Positions 22,893 to 30,089 of a DNA stretch of 35,988 bases are shown piece after piece. The DNA is from Candidatus Wolfebacteria bacterium. Its GTDB lineage: Bacteria; Patescibacteriota; Minisyncoccia; Phycocordibacterales; NVSU01. The translations under genes and the position numbers were made by a program. The notes below the pieces were generated by a model. The model was not told the origin of the DNA. It was given only the letters and a program-made list of their open reading frames with translations, and ran no database searches. The stretch lies in contig NVSU01000003.1 in NCBI GenBank assembly GCA_002401345.1, positions 31,520 through 67,507 of the forward strand. Reading direction: 5' to 3'. Numbering within the stretch: position 1 is the first letter of the stretch; each line of letters starts with the position of its first letter.

Positions 22893-23483
22893 ATGTTAAT
22901 TCCTACCGTTATAGAAAAAACTCAATTTGGCGAACGAGCGTATGATATTTACTCTCGCCTTTTAAAAGAACGTATTATCTTCATAGGTGGTCCAATCGAT
23001 GACTATACTGCAAATATAATTATTGCTCAGCTGCTTCACTTGGAACAAGAAGATCCTAAAAAAGATATATCTCTCTATATTAATTCACCAGGTGGAGGCG
23101 TACTCGCAGGTCTCGCTATTTTAGATACTATGAATCACGTTAAACCCGATATTTCAACAGTTGCAGTCGGTGTTGCTGCTTCAATGGGAGCTGTGATCCT
23201 CTCAGCTGGTCAAAAAGGAAAGCGCTTTACACTTCCCAATGCGGAAATATTAATTCATCAACCACTTGGGGGCACAGAAGGTCAAGCAACGGACATAGTG
23301 ATTGCTGCAGAACAAATTGTTAAATTAAAAGAACGATTAGCAAAAATACTTGCAGACAATACAGGTCAAACTCTTAAGAAAATAAAAGATGATGGTGACA
23401 GAGACTTCTGGATGAGTTCTGATCAGGCAAAAAAATATGGAATTGTTGATAAAATTCTCGAAAAACCTAAAAGCAAAAAATAA
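22893..23483 (+). CDS. clpP: ATP-dependent Clp protease proteolytic subunit
   Basis: Serine peptidase of 196 aa forming the tetradecameric barrel that works with Clp ATPases. Catalytic triad: Ser97 in ASMGA, His122 in LIHQPLGG, Asp171 in [15 protein letters not shown] (62-70) lines the substrate site. It starts directly with mature-like sequence ([20 protein letters not shown]), so any propeptide is minimal. Single gene followed by its own terminator; the ATPase partner is not in this window. Confidence 0.97.
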   Translation: MLIPTVIEKTQFGERAYDIYSRLLKERIIFIGGPIDDYTANIIIAQLLHLEQEDPKKDISLYINSPGGGVLAGLAILDTMNHVKPDISTVAVGVAASMGAVILSAGQKGKRFTLPNAEILIHQPLGGTEGQATDIVIAAEQIVKLKERLAKILADNTGQTLKKIKDDGDRDFWMSSDQAKKYGIVDKILEKPKSKK

Positions 23484-23489
23484 TAATTA

Positions 23490-23519
23490 AAAAAACTACT
23501 CAATAGAGTAGTTTTTTTA
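23490..23519 (+). terminator. clpP terminator
   Basis: AAAAAACTACTC-aata-GAGTAGTTTTTTT, right after the clpP stop. Confidence 0.85.
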
Positions 23520-23582
23520 ATTATTCGACAAAATCATAAATTATGATATTATTGGTTCATATCGTTTTTAAAATTAATATCT

Positions 23583-23722
23583 CGTTTACAAGAATATTTC
23601 CTAAAGTTCAGAATCGAATGTTTTAATCAAATTATGTATACAAATTACCAAAAAACTTCACCCGTAATTCTACATACACCACAGTACTTAAAACAACTTA
23701 TATAAGGGGTTGTATTCTTGTG
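23583..23722 (+). promoter_or_regulatory. Long leader with terminal inverted repeat before rny
   Basis: TTACAAGAATA (23583-23593) and TATTCTTGTGA (23712-23722) are complementary in 10 of 11 positions and enclose about 120 nt, including AAGGGGTTG next to the 3' arm. The arrangement recalls the other leader elements but the arms differ. Nothing else is recognised between clpP and rny. Confidence 0.3.
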
Positions 23723-23738
23723 AGCGTCTACATTGCTT

Positions 23739-25265
23739 ATGAGTGTAACATTTATATTTATTGCCATAGGGGCACTCGCACTAGGTATCGGCCTAGGCTA
23801 CTATTTGCGTCTCATTATTTCAATGGGTAAAAAGGGTTCTATGGAACTCGAAATAAAGCAAATGATGCTTGCTGCAAAAGAGGAATCACAAAAGATTCTT
23901 GATACTGCAGTATCAAAGTCTGAGAAAGTTTTAGCAGAATTAAAAGCAGAAGAAAAAGTAAAAGAATCTGAATTCAAGAAAACAGAAGACAGATTTATAA
24001 GAAAAGAAGAGCTTTTAGATGCACGACAAGGAGATCTTGATAAAGAGATTGAGAGTGTAAAGGAAAAAGTCGAGGAAATTAAAAAAATTAGGGAACAGGC
24101 AGATTCTCTCGAGAAGGAGCGACAAGTTCAATTGGAAAAAATAGCTCAATTAACGTCGAGTGAGGCGAAAGAGGAGCTGATGACGTCAATTGAAAAAATG
24201 AACGAGGAGGACTTGGTTGTACGAATGCAGAAATTAGAGAAAGAGTCATCTGAAAAGCTCGACAGACGAGCTAAAGATATATTGGCAAGTTCTATCCAGC
24301 GACTTTCCTCTTCAACAGCCTCAGAATTCATGACTACCATGGTATCTATTCCCTCTGATGACATCAAAGGTAAAATTATTGGAAAAGAAGGAAGAAATAT
24401 TCGTGCATTTGAGCGCGCAGCTGGAGTTGAGCTGGTAGTAGACGACACACCAGGATCAATTGTTATTTCATCATTTGATCCGATTCGAAGACAAGTTGCA
24501 CGAGTCGCATTAGAAAACCTTATTTTAGATGGAAGAATTCAACCTGCTAAAATTGAAGAAATGGTTGCGAAGGCACAGGAAGAGATAAATAAAATAATCA
24601 AAGACAAAGGCGATCAGGCAGTGTATGAAACGGGAATATTTAATTTAGACCCTCGTATTATCGCTATTGTTGGAAGACTATACTTTAGAACGAGTTATGG
24701 ACAAAATGTACTCCAACACAGCATAGAAATGACTCACATTGCCGGTATGATCGCTGAGGAGCTTGGTGCAGACGTTCAGGTGGCCAAAGCAGGTGCACTT
24801 GTGCATGACATTGGTAAAGCACTTGATCATGAGGTACAAGGAACACACATTGAAATAGGAATTAGAATACTTCAAAAATTTGGTGCTGATCAAGCAATCA
24901 TAGATGCGATGAAATCTCACCACGATGATTACCCACATGAAACAATTGAATCAACCATTGTGACTACCGCTGACCATATTTCAGGAGGACGACCGGGTGC
25001 CCGACGAGACACAGTGGAAAATTATCTAAAACGACTTGCAGAACTTGAAGCAATTGTCGATGGATTCGATGGTGTAGAAAAATCATATGCACTTCAGGCT
25101 GGTAGAGAGATTAGAATATTTGTAACACCAGAAAACATTTCAGATCTAGAGACAAAGAAAATGGCGCGAGAGGTTGCGCTCAAAATCGAAAAAGAACTCA
25201 AATATCCGGGAGAGATTAAAGTCACCGTGATACGTGAAACACGAATCGTAGAATTCGCTCGATAA
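23739..25265 (+). CDS. rny: Ribonuclease Y
   Basis: Membrane-anchored endoribonuclease that initiates mRNA decay. I place the start at the ATG at 23739 (508 aa, MSVTFIFIAIGALALGIGLG); a TTG two codons earlier is possible. N-terminal membrane helix about 2-24; long charged coiled coil about 35-195; KH domain about 205-270 (KIIGKEGRNIRAFERAAGV); HD domain about 320-420 with His356-Asp357 in VHDIGKA and SHHDDYPHE. Length and domain order match the family. Single gene with a long upstream leader and a terminator at 25286. Confidence 0.97.
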   Translation: MSVTFIFIAIGALALGIGLGYYLRLIISMGKKGSMELEIKQMMLAAKEESQKILDTAVSKSEKVLAELKAEEKVKESEFKKTEDRFIRKEELLDARQGDLDKEIESVKEKVEEIKKIREQADSLEKERQVQLEKIAQLTSSEAKEELMTSIEKMNEEDLVVRMQKLEKESSEKLDRRAKDILASSIQRLSSSTASEFMTTMVSIPSDDIKGKIIGKEGRNIRAFERAAGVELVVDDTPGSIVISSFDPIRRQVARVALENLILDGRIQPAKIEEMVAKAQEEINKIIKDKGDQAVYETGIFNLDPRIIAIVGRLYFRTSYGQNVLQHSIEMTHIAGMIAEELGADVQVAKAGALVHDIGKALDHEVQGTHIEIGIRILQKFGADQAIIDAMKSHHDDYPHETIESTIVTTADHISGGRPGARRDTVENYLKRLAELEAIVDGFDGVEKSYALQAGREIRIFVTPENISDLETKKMAREVALKIEKELKYPGEIKVTVIRETRIVEFAR

Positions 25266-25285
25266 TACTCCTAAATGTAAATAAA

Positions 25286-25316
25286 AAAATCCCTCGATAA
25301 AAATCGGGGGATTTTG
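25286..25316 (+). terminator. rny terminator
   Basis: AAATCCCTCGAT-aaaa-ATCGGGGGATTT, followed by TGTTTT. An almost identical hairpin ends the 178-aa gene (25966-25996). Confidence 0.8.
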
Positions 25317-25328
25317 TTTTAGATAAAT

Positions 25329-25841
25329 CTAGTGAAAAAGTTTCATATCCTTCTTTGGATAAATTAATTTATATATTGAGAGTCCCAAAAAAACATATAC
25401 AAGACCAAGAACAATACCAGATGCAATTGTAAATATGAGACCAAAATAAAAGATAGACATAAAATAATAATCGTCAGATTTCATTTGAAAATATTCTATT
25501 GCACCAGCTGTCATAAGGCAGGCAATTGGAAACTCTATGATCATTTTTGGATCGTCTCGAAATAAATCATCCAATAATATTCCAAAAAATATAGCTAATG
25601 TACCACTAACGATTAAAAATAAGTGATTATAGTGTTTTTTCCCGTTTTTATCAGTAAATATTTTATCCAGCAAATTTGGATAAGGTACCCAAAAAATCCC
25701 TATTAGAACATCCCATGCTCGTGATATTCCCATTTCAGATACTGGGATACTATTATATTTAAGATAATAAATCATCAAATATAAACCAAAGCATATAGAT
25801 ACAGCAAGAGACCAAAGTAAAGTAAATTTGCTTATTTTCAT
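25329..25841 (-). CDS. Multi-pass membrane protein of unknown function
   Basis: 170 aa with about five hydrophobic segments: 7-26 (TLLWSLAVSICFGLYLMIYY), about 44-55, 74-92 (HLFLIVSGTLAIFFGILL), about 103-116, and 128-158 (SIFYFGLIFTIASGIVLGLVYVFLGL). Loops are charged (DKIFTDKNGKKHYNH, LDDLFRDDPK). A basic tail (YPKKDMKLFH) fits a cytoplasmic C-terminus. No family recognised. It begins with ACAATGAACTATTTAATA-like upstream sequence on the minus strand also seen before the 178-aa gene (AACAATGAGCTATTTAGT), so the two may share a duplicated control region. Confidence 0.65.
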   Translation of the reverse strand: MKISKFTLLWSLAVSICFGLYLMIYYLKYNSIPVSEMGISRAWDVLIGIFWVPYPNLLDKIFTDKNGKKHYNHLFLIVSGTLAIFFGILLDDLFRDDPKMIIEFPIACLMTAGAIEYFQMKSDDYYFMSIFYFGLIFTIASGIVLGLVYVFLGLSIYKLIYPKKDMKLFH

Positions 25842-25965
25842 AACAATGAACTATTTAATAAAGATTGAGCTGTATTAAATTTCTGAAATCATTATAACAC
25901 GGTTTTATGAAAAATCAACCTCTTTTTAGTCTATGTATCAATTACATAAAGAAGGCAGAATAAAA

Positions 25966-25996
25966 AAAATCCCTCGATGAAAATCGGGGGATTTTG
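25966..25996 (-). terminator. Terminator of the 178-aa gene
   Basis: AAATCCCCCGAT-tttc-ATCGAGGGATTT with a T run on the minus strand. A near-copy of the rny terminator 680 bp away, oriented to serve the minus strand. Confidence 0.75.
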
Positions 25997-26010
25997 TAAT
26001 TATAGACCAC

Positions 26011-26547
26011 CTAGTTATTCACTAGTTCGATTCTAAGTTGCATAGTTGCTTCATATTGTTCTGTAACAACTTTATATGCTTCAGAAGATGTGTCCTCTAT
26101 ACAATCAGAAAACAATATACAACTCCCAATAATATTAATAAGTTTAGTCTGACTTTTTATGAATCTTGAAGTTTCCCACACTGTCCATGAACGTTCCATC
26201 ATAAATGAAAAAGATTCAGGAAGTTTTGTTAATGATTCATGTGTAGGTGAATACGCTGGATGACTCATTATTAATACAATATATTCTTGAAATGCAGCCT
26301 GGGAACTTTTTACTCCATCTCTATATTCCATTAAACATTGTATTAGAGAGTCTCCATTCTTTTTCTTACAATCCCAACTATCCAAAGATGACATGTATTG
26401 GGTCATGATGGCATAATCCAATGTATCTCTTATTTGATTTTCTAATTCAACCAAAGAATCACTTTTTACGTCAGAAGCGTATGCGTTTGCTGTGTTAAAT
26501 ACACCAATAAAAACAATGCTAATCAATATAAATATGAGATTTTTCAT
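26011..26547 (-). CDS. Secreted helical protein of unknown function
   Basis: 178 aa with a signal peptide (MKNLIFILISIVFIGVFNTANAYA, cleavage near 23-25). The mature part is helical and has four cysteines (in WDCKKK, IQCLMEY, SCILFSDCIED) that could form two disulfides outside the cell. No known domain recognised. Its stop is 15 nt before a terminator, so it is monocistronic. It resembles many short exported CPR proteins only in general character. Confidence 0.65.
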   Translation of the reverse strand: MKNLIFILISIVFIGVFNTANAYASDVKSDSLVELENQIRDTLDYAIMTQYMSSLDSWDCKKKNGDSLIQCLMEYRDGVKSSQAAFQEYIVLIMSHPAYSPTHESLTKLPESFSFMMERSWTVWETSRFIKSQTKLINIIGSCILFSDCIEDTSSEAYKVVTEQYEATMQLRIELVNN

Positions 26548-26658
26548 AACAATGAGCTATTTAGTGAGTATATTAGTCAAAAATTTCTATATTAACTATA
26601 ACATGATTTTGTGAAAGATCAACTTCTCACTAGTGTATATAACAGTTGCATGAAAAAA

Positions 26659-26782
26659 CCCTTATTATATAATAGGAAGGAAGTATTTATATCATTCTGT
26701 CCGTCTCGGACGGGCGGTACGGATACGAACACAATTGGTCGAAACCATTTTTAACAATAATTTTTACCAATAAACATAAGGG
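26659..26782 (+). promoter_or_regulatory. Leader inverted repeat with GC-rich hairpin before HU
   Basis: CCCTTAT (26659-26665) and ATAAGGG (26776-26782) could close a leader that contains CCGTC-tcg-GACGG (26700-26712) and TTGGT/ACCAA pairings. The 3' arm ends 27 nt before the HU start. It may be a weaker relative of the nusA/comEC/hppA elements, or coincidence. Confidence 0.3.
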
Positions 26783-26809
26783 ATTGTAAAAAAATCTCTT
26801 ACAATACAT

Positions 26810-27085
26810 ATGAACAAACAAGCACTTGCAGAATGGGTTCAAGGAGAACTCGATGGGACAAAAGCTCAAGCTGAGCGACTAGTTGATGGTCTTTTCGGAG
26901 CTATCACAGATGCCCTAAAGGAAGGAAAGGAGGTTTCTATTGCCGGATTTGGAGCTTTCACCGCTAAAATGCGGGCAGCTCGAACAGCTCGAAACCCTCG
27001 AACTGGAGAGCCAGTAGAAGTTCCAGCAAAACGAGTACCTAAATTTAAGGCTGCTAAAGCTCTTAAAGACGCTGTAGCAGAATAA
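26810..27085 (+). CDS. hup: HU-family DNA-binding protein
   Basis: 91 aa, normal length for HU. N-terminal helices (MNKQALAEWVQGELDGTKAQ onward), the conserved GFGAFTAKMRAARTARNP at the base of the DNA-binding arm, TGEPVEVPAKRVPKFKAAKALKDAV at the end. It bends and compacts DNA as a dimer. The arm is rich in Arg and Ala (RAARTARNPRTG). The only nucleoid protein gene seen here. It has a long AT-rich leader and a strong terminator. Confidence 0.95.
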   Translation: MNKQALAEWVQGELDGTKAQAERLVDGLFGAITDALKEGKEVSIAGFGAFTAKMRAARTARNPRTGEPVEVPAKRVPKFKAAKALKDAVAE

Positions 27086-27121
27086 TGTATTCTCTCTTTT
27101 GAGAGTACATGAATTTCTATA

Positions 27122-27161
27122 AAGAAAAAACCATCCGCCAATTGGTGGATGGTTTTTTCTT
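27122..27161. terminator. Terminator between HU and the tRNA-Gly repeat region
   Basis: AAGAAAAAACCATCCGCC-aatt-GGTGGATGGTTTTTTCTTT, an 18-bp stem usable from both sides. On the minus strand it directly follows a tRNA-Gly 3'-end copy. Confidence 0.85.
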
Positions 27162-27163
27162 TG

Positions 27164-27360
27164 TGTGCGGGTGGGGAGAATCGGTCACGAATTACTAATT
27201 CTCCGCCAGCTGGCGGATCATAAGTATTCTCGACCCCGACTCGCTGTTGCTTCGCAACATAGCTCCGTCTTTCGATTCCCCACGTACACAAAGAAGCTTG
27301 TGTACTCCTACCCAACACATAAATGAAAATCACCCGGCAAACGCCGAGTGATTTTCATTT
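27164..27360 (-). repeat. tRNA-Gly-end repeat unit R1 with terminator-like hairpin
   Basis: Positions 27164-27183 repeat exactly the last 20 nt of the tRNA-Gly(TCC) region (27546-27565). On the minus strand, GTGGGGAATCG (27273-27283, reversed) can pair with CGATTCTCCCCAC near 27171-27183, closing a structured stretch that includes GTTGC-gaa-GCAAC and the GCCAGCTGGC palindrome (27202-27217). About 60 nt (27181-27238) match unit R3 near the other tRNA-Gly gene with four differences, all C/T on the plus strand. A terminator-like hairpin (27321-27359, AAATGAAAATCAC/GTGATTTTCATTT) bounds it. It may be a mobile palindromic element targeting tRNA-Gly, or a small structured RNA. Confidence 0.65.
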
Positions 27361-27541
27361 TGTGCGGGTGGGGAGACGCTTCGCTATCTCACTCCTTGGA
27401 AACCCACGGTTTTCCAACGGACTACGTCCTGCCTTCCTCCACAGGGAAACTAAAGTTTCCCCGACCCCCTTCCTGTTCGATTCTCACAATCTCGCAACAG
27501 TAGCAAAAATAAAACACTGCATTAATGCAGTGTTTTATTTT
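27361..27541 (-). repeat. tRNA-Gly-end repeat unit R2 with terminator-like hairpin
   Basis: 27361-27375 repeats the last 15 nt of the tRNA-Gly(TCC) region. Between it and the tRNA lie inverted pieces (GTTTCC/GGAAAC, GGAAACC/GGTTTTCC), an inverted T-loop copy (GTTCGATTCTC at 27475-27485), and the hairpin AAAACACTGCATTAATGCAGTGTTTT (27509-27537), which is probably the true tRNA-Gly terminator. No protein frame here is convincing. Confidence 0.55.
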
Positions 27542-27547
27542 ACTATG

Positions 27548-27618
27548 TGCGGGTGGGGAGAATCGAACTCCCGTCCTCTGCTTGGAAGGCAGATATTCTA
27601 CCACTAAACTACACCCGC
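27548..27618 (-). tRNA. tRNA-Gly (anticodon TCC)
   Basis: 71 nt. Acceptor GCGGGTG/CACCCGC with discriminator A; anticodon loop CTTCCAA in stem TCTGC/GCAGA; T arm GGGAG-TTCGATT-CTCCC. No encoded CCA, in line with the CCA-adding enzyme at 30853. Partial copies of its 3' end lie downstream at 27361 and 27164. Confidence 0.95.
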
Positions 27619-27662
27619 AATATTTCTTATTCTACTATTAATAATGTCAAAATCAGCCTCTT

Positions 27663-27735
27663 TCGGGACACTGGGATTCGAACCCAGAATCGCTCGCTCC
27701 CAAAGCGAGTATGTTAGCCGTTACACCATGTCCCG
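27663..27735 (-). tRNA. tRNA-Pro (anticodon TGG)
   Basis: 73 nt. Acceptor CGGGACA/TGTCCCG; anticodon loop TTTGGGA in stem CTCGC/GCGAG; T arm CTGGG-TTCGAAT-CCCAG. No encoded CCA. It lies 44 nt upstream of tRNA-Gly(TCC) on the same strand, so the two are probably one transcript. Confidence 0.95.
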
Positions 27736-27794
27736 TATAAAAAATACTTTATCATCGTAGCATACTTAGTCGAAAAAACAATTATCCATTAAAA

Positions 27795-27823
27795 AAACCC
27801 GCTCATATAAAATGAACGGGTTT
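27795..27823 (-). terminator. Terminator of the cold-shock operon
   Basis: AAACCCG-TTCAT-ttta-ATGAGCGGGTTTTTTT on the minus strand (one mismatch in the stem), just after the 132-aa gene. Confidence 0.75.
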
Positions 27824-27841
27824 GTGTTGATCTAAATCTGA

Positions 27842-28240
27842 TCATTGATAACACAATTCTTCTGAACTACCAAAACCAGGATCCACAGTGATAGAGAAAC
27901 CTTCGTCTCCAAAAAATTCCTGTGACACGACTTCTCTTTCGGGCACAGTAGAGATTTCTCTTATATCCCCTTTTCCGGTCATATCAATCCACTTTCTGAC
28001 GATGCTTTCATAGGTTACAATAGTGTGATCATAAACCTCACCTGTCTCCATATGATTCGCTTGACTGGCCTGACTTGTAAAAGGTGCAGGATTAAAATCA
28101 CCGGATCCTACTAAATCAGAGAGTTCTTCTGCGAGCCTATGGTAAGAGGAATTTGATTCCTCATTCCCGGTAATTTCATAGATAAGCTCATGAACTTTTT
28201 CATCAACGATAACAGGGTCCCCCATCAGATCAATCTTCAT
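27842..28240 (-). CDS. Unknown acidic protein coupled to the cold-shock gene
   Basis: 132 aa, no membrane segment or signal peptide, clearly acidic (many Glu/Asp; ends FGSSEELCYQ). No family recognised. Its start overlaps the end of the cold-shock protein gene by 11 nt, so translation is likely coupled and the two products may act together. It could be a partner or regulator of the RNA-binding protein; this is inferred from gene order alone. Confidence 0.65.
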   Translation of the reverse strand: MKIDLMGDPVIVDEKVHELIYEITGNEESNSSYHRLAEELSDLVGSGDFNPAPFTSQASQANHMETGEVYDHTIVTYESIVRKWIDMTGKGDIREISTVPEREVVSQEFFGDEGFSITVDPGFGSSEELCYQ

Positions 28241-28493
28241 AAATCATTTGCGGCTTTGGATCGGCTTCTGGTGTAACGACAGCATCCTTTCTCATTACTT
28301 GAACAGCCTTTCCGCCTTTATTGTTTTCCTCAACATTGAACTTTAGTTCGTCTCCCTTTTTCAACTGAGGAAACTTAACCATAATAAGATTAGAAAGGTG
28401 AAAGAAAATGTTATCCTTCGCACCTTTACGCTCAATAAATCCATATCCATTTTCATGTAATGTAGCGATGGTACCTGTCTCTGAATGTTTCAT
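28230..28493 (-). CDS. Cold-shock-domain protein
   Basis: 87 aa. The cold-shock domain covers about 5-68: TGTIATLHENGYGFIER with an RNP1-like motif (GYGFIE) and NIFFHLS as RNP2-like. These bind single-stranded RNA or DNA and melt secondary structure. A short C-terminal extension (VTPEADPKPQMIYED) follows. It begins MKHSETGTIATL, which lacks the usual K-W-F-N, so it is a divergent member. Operon with the overlapping 132-aa gene. Confidence 0.88.
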   Translation of the reverse strand: MKHSETGTIATLHENGYGFIERKGAKDNIFFHLSNLIMVKFPQLKKGDELKFNVEENNKGGKAVQVMRKDAVVTPEADPKPQMIYED

Positions 28494-28626
28494 GTCAAAT
28501 AAGTTTTAGTTAGTATAGATTTTTTAATTTACGTTATAGGAAGTTGGAGATAAAATCTCCGATTCCTTCTGGTTCTACATTATCATAATATTGACTGATT
28601 GTCAAGTATATTGTGGAAGCAAAACT

Positions 28627-29031
28627 CTATATTATAAGATTTTCTATACTTTTAACCTTTGCTTTCTTATTTTTCACATCCAGAAACACCAAAAGTGCAT
28701 CAACTTGCCACTCCACCCTATCCATTACATTTTTCTCCAGCAAATAAGATTGTATTGTTCTCGCCATACGTCCCAGTTTATGTGCATCAATCTTCTCCTC
28801 GGGTCTAAATTCTTCATTATTAACAACACTAACATCACTTAGATCAGTAGACTTGGTTTTTACCTCAATAAAATGAAGAACGTTTGATTTACTTGCAATA
28901 ATATCAATTTCTCCCCATTTTTTGGTGAAATTACGTTCAATTACACTATATTTATGTTTCACGAGAAACCTACACGCCAAATCTTCGCCAATTTCTCCTA
29001 TTTTCTGTGTTTTTGAGCTAAATTTCTTCAT
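28627..29031 (-). CDS. YraN/UPF0102-family nuclease-fold protein
   Basis: 134 aa. Residues 11-60 carry the family signature: IGEIGEDLACRFLVKHKY, then ERNFTKKWGEIDIIA and HFIEVKTKS, with Glu41, Asp43, Glu56 and Lys58 in the arrangement of the restriction-endonuclease-like fold. The family resembles archaeal Holliday-junction resolvases; its role in bacteria is not settled. The start ATG directly follows one arm of a 14-bp perfect inverted repeat (29030-29043). Single gene. Confidence 0.9.
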   Translation of the reverse strand: MKKFSSKTQKIGEIGEDLACRFLVKHKYSVIERNFTKKWGEIDIIASKSNVLHFIEVKTKSTDLSDVSVVNNEEFRPEEKIDAHKLGRMARTIQSYLLEKNVMDRVEWQVDALLVFLDVKNKKAKVKSIENLII

Positions 29032-29154
29032 CCCGTTAGAGATAGGAAATCAATGATTTCCGTAAATTACTATTATATATCATATAAAAAAATAAATTAT
29101 ACACTGATTTAACAGTATAATGGCTAAACATAACGTTGTGATCTCTAACGGGAT
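29030..29154 (-). promoter_or_regulatory. Leader inverted repeat abutting the yraN start
   Basis: ATCCCGTTAGAGAT and ATCTCTAACGGGAT are 14-bp perfect arms about 97 nt apart; the downstream arm runs into the ATG itself. A hairpin GGAAATC-att-GATTTCC lies inside next to the 3' arm, and ATTATAC/GTATAAT pairing with a TATAAT box further in. The CCCGTTAGAG arm matches the tpiA leader. Melting or binding of this repeat could control yraN initiation. Confidence 0.6.
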
Positions 29155-29616
29155 TCATATTACCTATAATTATACAATATTCTCAAGTAACATAGAAATT
29201 ACATAGATATACCTAATGTTACCCATGAAACACAAATATATGTTTCACGTGATACATTCTTCTGCGTTTCATGGGTAACATATATCACTTATTCAATAGA
29301 AAACAATGTAATATTTCCCTTCGGTATTTATTAGACTCAAAATGTGTTTTATTATTGGGTGTCTCAGAATAAAGCCTTATTTTTCAACGTTTATTTGATA
29401 TTTTGTATGTATATTCAGACACTGACTTATATATAAAATGTCCTTATTTATGTCTTTTATAAACAGTATCAACATGTTTATCCACACTATATTCTCTATA
29501 GAATATACAGAATATAGTGAAATATATCTCTAAGGGACATGTATTTCATGATGTCCTTTATACATACGTTTTCTACCTGTACTACATAGCTCAGATATTT
29601 TATCGGAGCAAAGTAG
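29155..29616. other. Noncoding AT-rich stretch with clustered inverted repeats
   Basis: No convincing gene on either strand. It holds ATGTTACCCATGAAAC (29216-29231), repeated inverted and perfectly at 29266-29281, with the near-palindrome TGTTTCACGTGATACA between; GTGTCT/AGACAC arms about 60 nt apart; ACTATATTC/GAATATAGT; and GGACAT/ATGTCC. A single DnaA-box-like TTATCCACA lies at 29478-29486. It might be a control region, a decayed element or a structured RNA. Confidence 0.45.
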
Positions 29617-29857
29617 TGCGGATACCAGCCTCGACTAGACGACGAGTCTAGGCGGGGGGAGATTGGTCACGAATTACTAACTCTCCGCCAGTTGGCGGAT
29701 CATAAGTATTCTCGACCTCGGCTCACTATCTCGCTTCACTTGATATAGTTGCGCCTTTCAATTCTCCACATAAGTAAAGCAGTTTACTTATTCTTATTCG
29801 AGACATAAATGAAAATTACCCAGCTATCGCTGGGTAATTTTCATTTTGTGCGGACCG
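29617..29857 (-). repeat. tRNA-Gly-end repeat unit R3 with terminator-like hairpin
   Basis: Counterpart of R1, next to tRNA-Gly(GCC). Short copies of the tRNA 3' end (GTGCGGATA at 29617, TGTGCGGA at 29847) frame a block (29663-29720) that matches R1 in 54 of 58 bases, with the palindrome at 29684-29699. The closing stem is GTGGAGAATTG against CCAATCTCC here, instead of ATCG/CGAT in R1, so pairing is kept while sequence changes in step with the local T loop (TTCAATT against TTCGATT). The hairpin at 29807-29846 matches the one at 27321 in design. Confidence 0.65.
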
Positions 29858-29897
29858 CTTGAAGCGAGTCTCGCACATCTGTTTTTTATTATGTTTG

Positions 29898-29968
29898 TGC
29901 GGATAGGGAGAATTGAACTCCCGTCTCATCCTTGGCAAGGACGTATTCTACCACTTAACTATATCCGC
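29898..29968 (-). tRNA. tRNA-Gly (anticodon GCC)
   Basis: 71 nt. Acceptor GCGGATA/TATCCGC with discriminator A; anticodon loop TTGCCAA; T arm GGGAG-TTCAATT-CTCCC. No encoded CCA. Partial copies of both its ends flank it on each side. Confidence 0.95.
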
Positions 29969-30002
29969 AAGTGAGGAGTAAAACGAATTGTGTAACAATT
30001 CA

Positions 30003-30063
30003 CGACTACTAAGAAAATAAAAAATGGAAGCTTGTTTATATTTTTTTATTTTCTAAAGTAGTC
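30003..30063. repeat. Long imperfect hairpin upstream of tRNA-Gly(GCC)
   Basis: CGACTACT, an A/T-rich stem, and AGTAGTCG: about 22 paired positions around a short loop containing AAGCTT. It lies between the tRNA and copies of its 5' end. Confidence 0.55.
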
Positions 30064-30089
30064 GAAAAATGAATATGATTCATTTTATC

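Noticed and set aside
26866-27333. 155-codon minus-strand frame across HU and repeat R1
   Set aside because: It is antisense to the well-supported HU gene and runs through a terminator and tRNA-derived repeat; its Ala/Arg-rich content is the complement of HU codons.
27164-27545. Integrated phage or genomic island at tRNA-Gly
   Set aside because: The segments between tRNA-end copies are under 200 nt and carry no integrase or cargo.
27323-27607. 94-codon plus-strand frame and the opposite 60-codon frame
   Set aside because: They run through tRNA-Gly and its 3'-end copies and a terminator hairpin; they are products of repeat sequence.
29478-29486. Possible replication origin at the TTATCCACA box in AT-rich DNA
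   Set aside because: Only one DnaA-type box is present (another single one at 14645), with no dnaA, dnaN or rpmH nearby. The repeats are inverted, not a box array.
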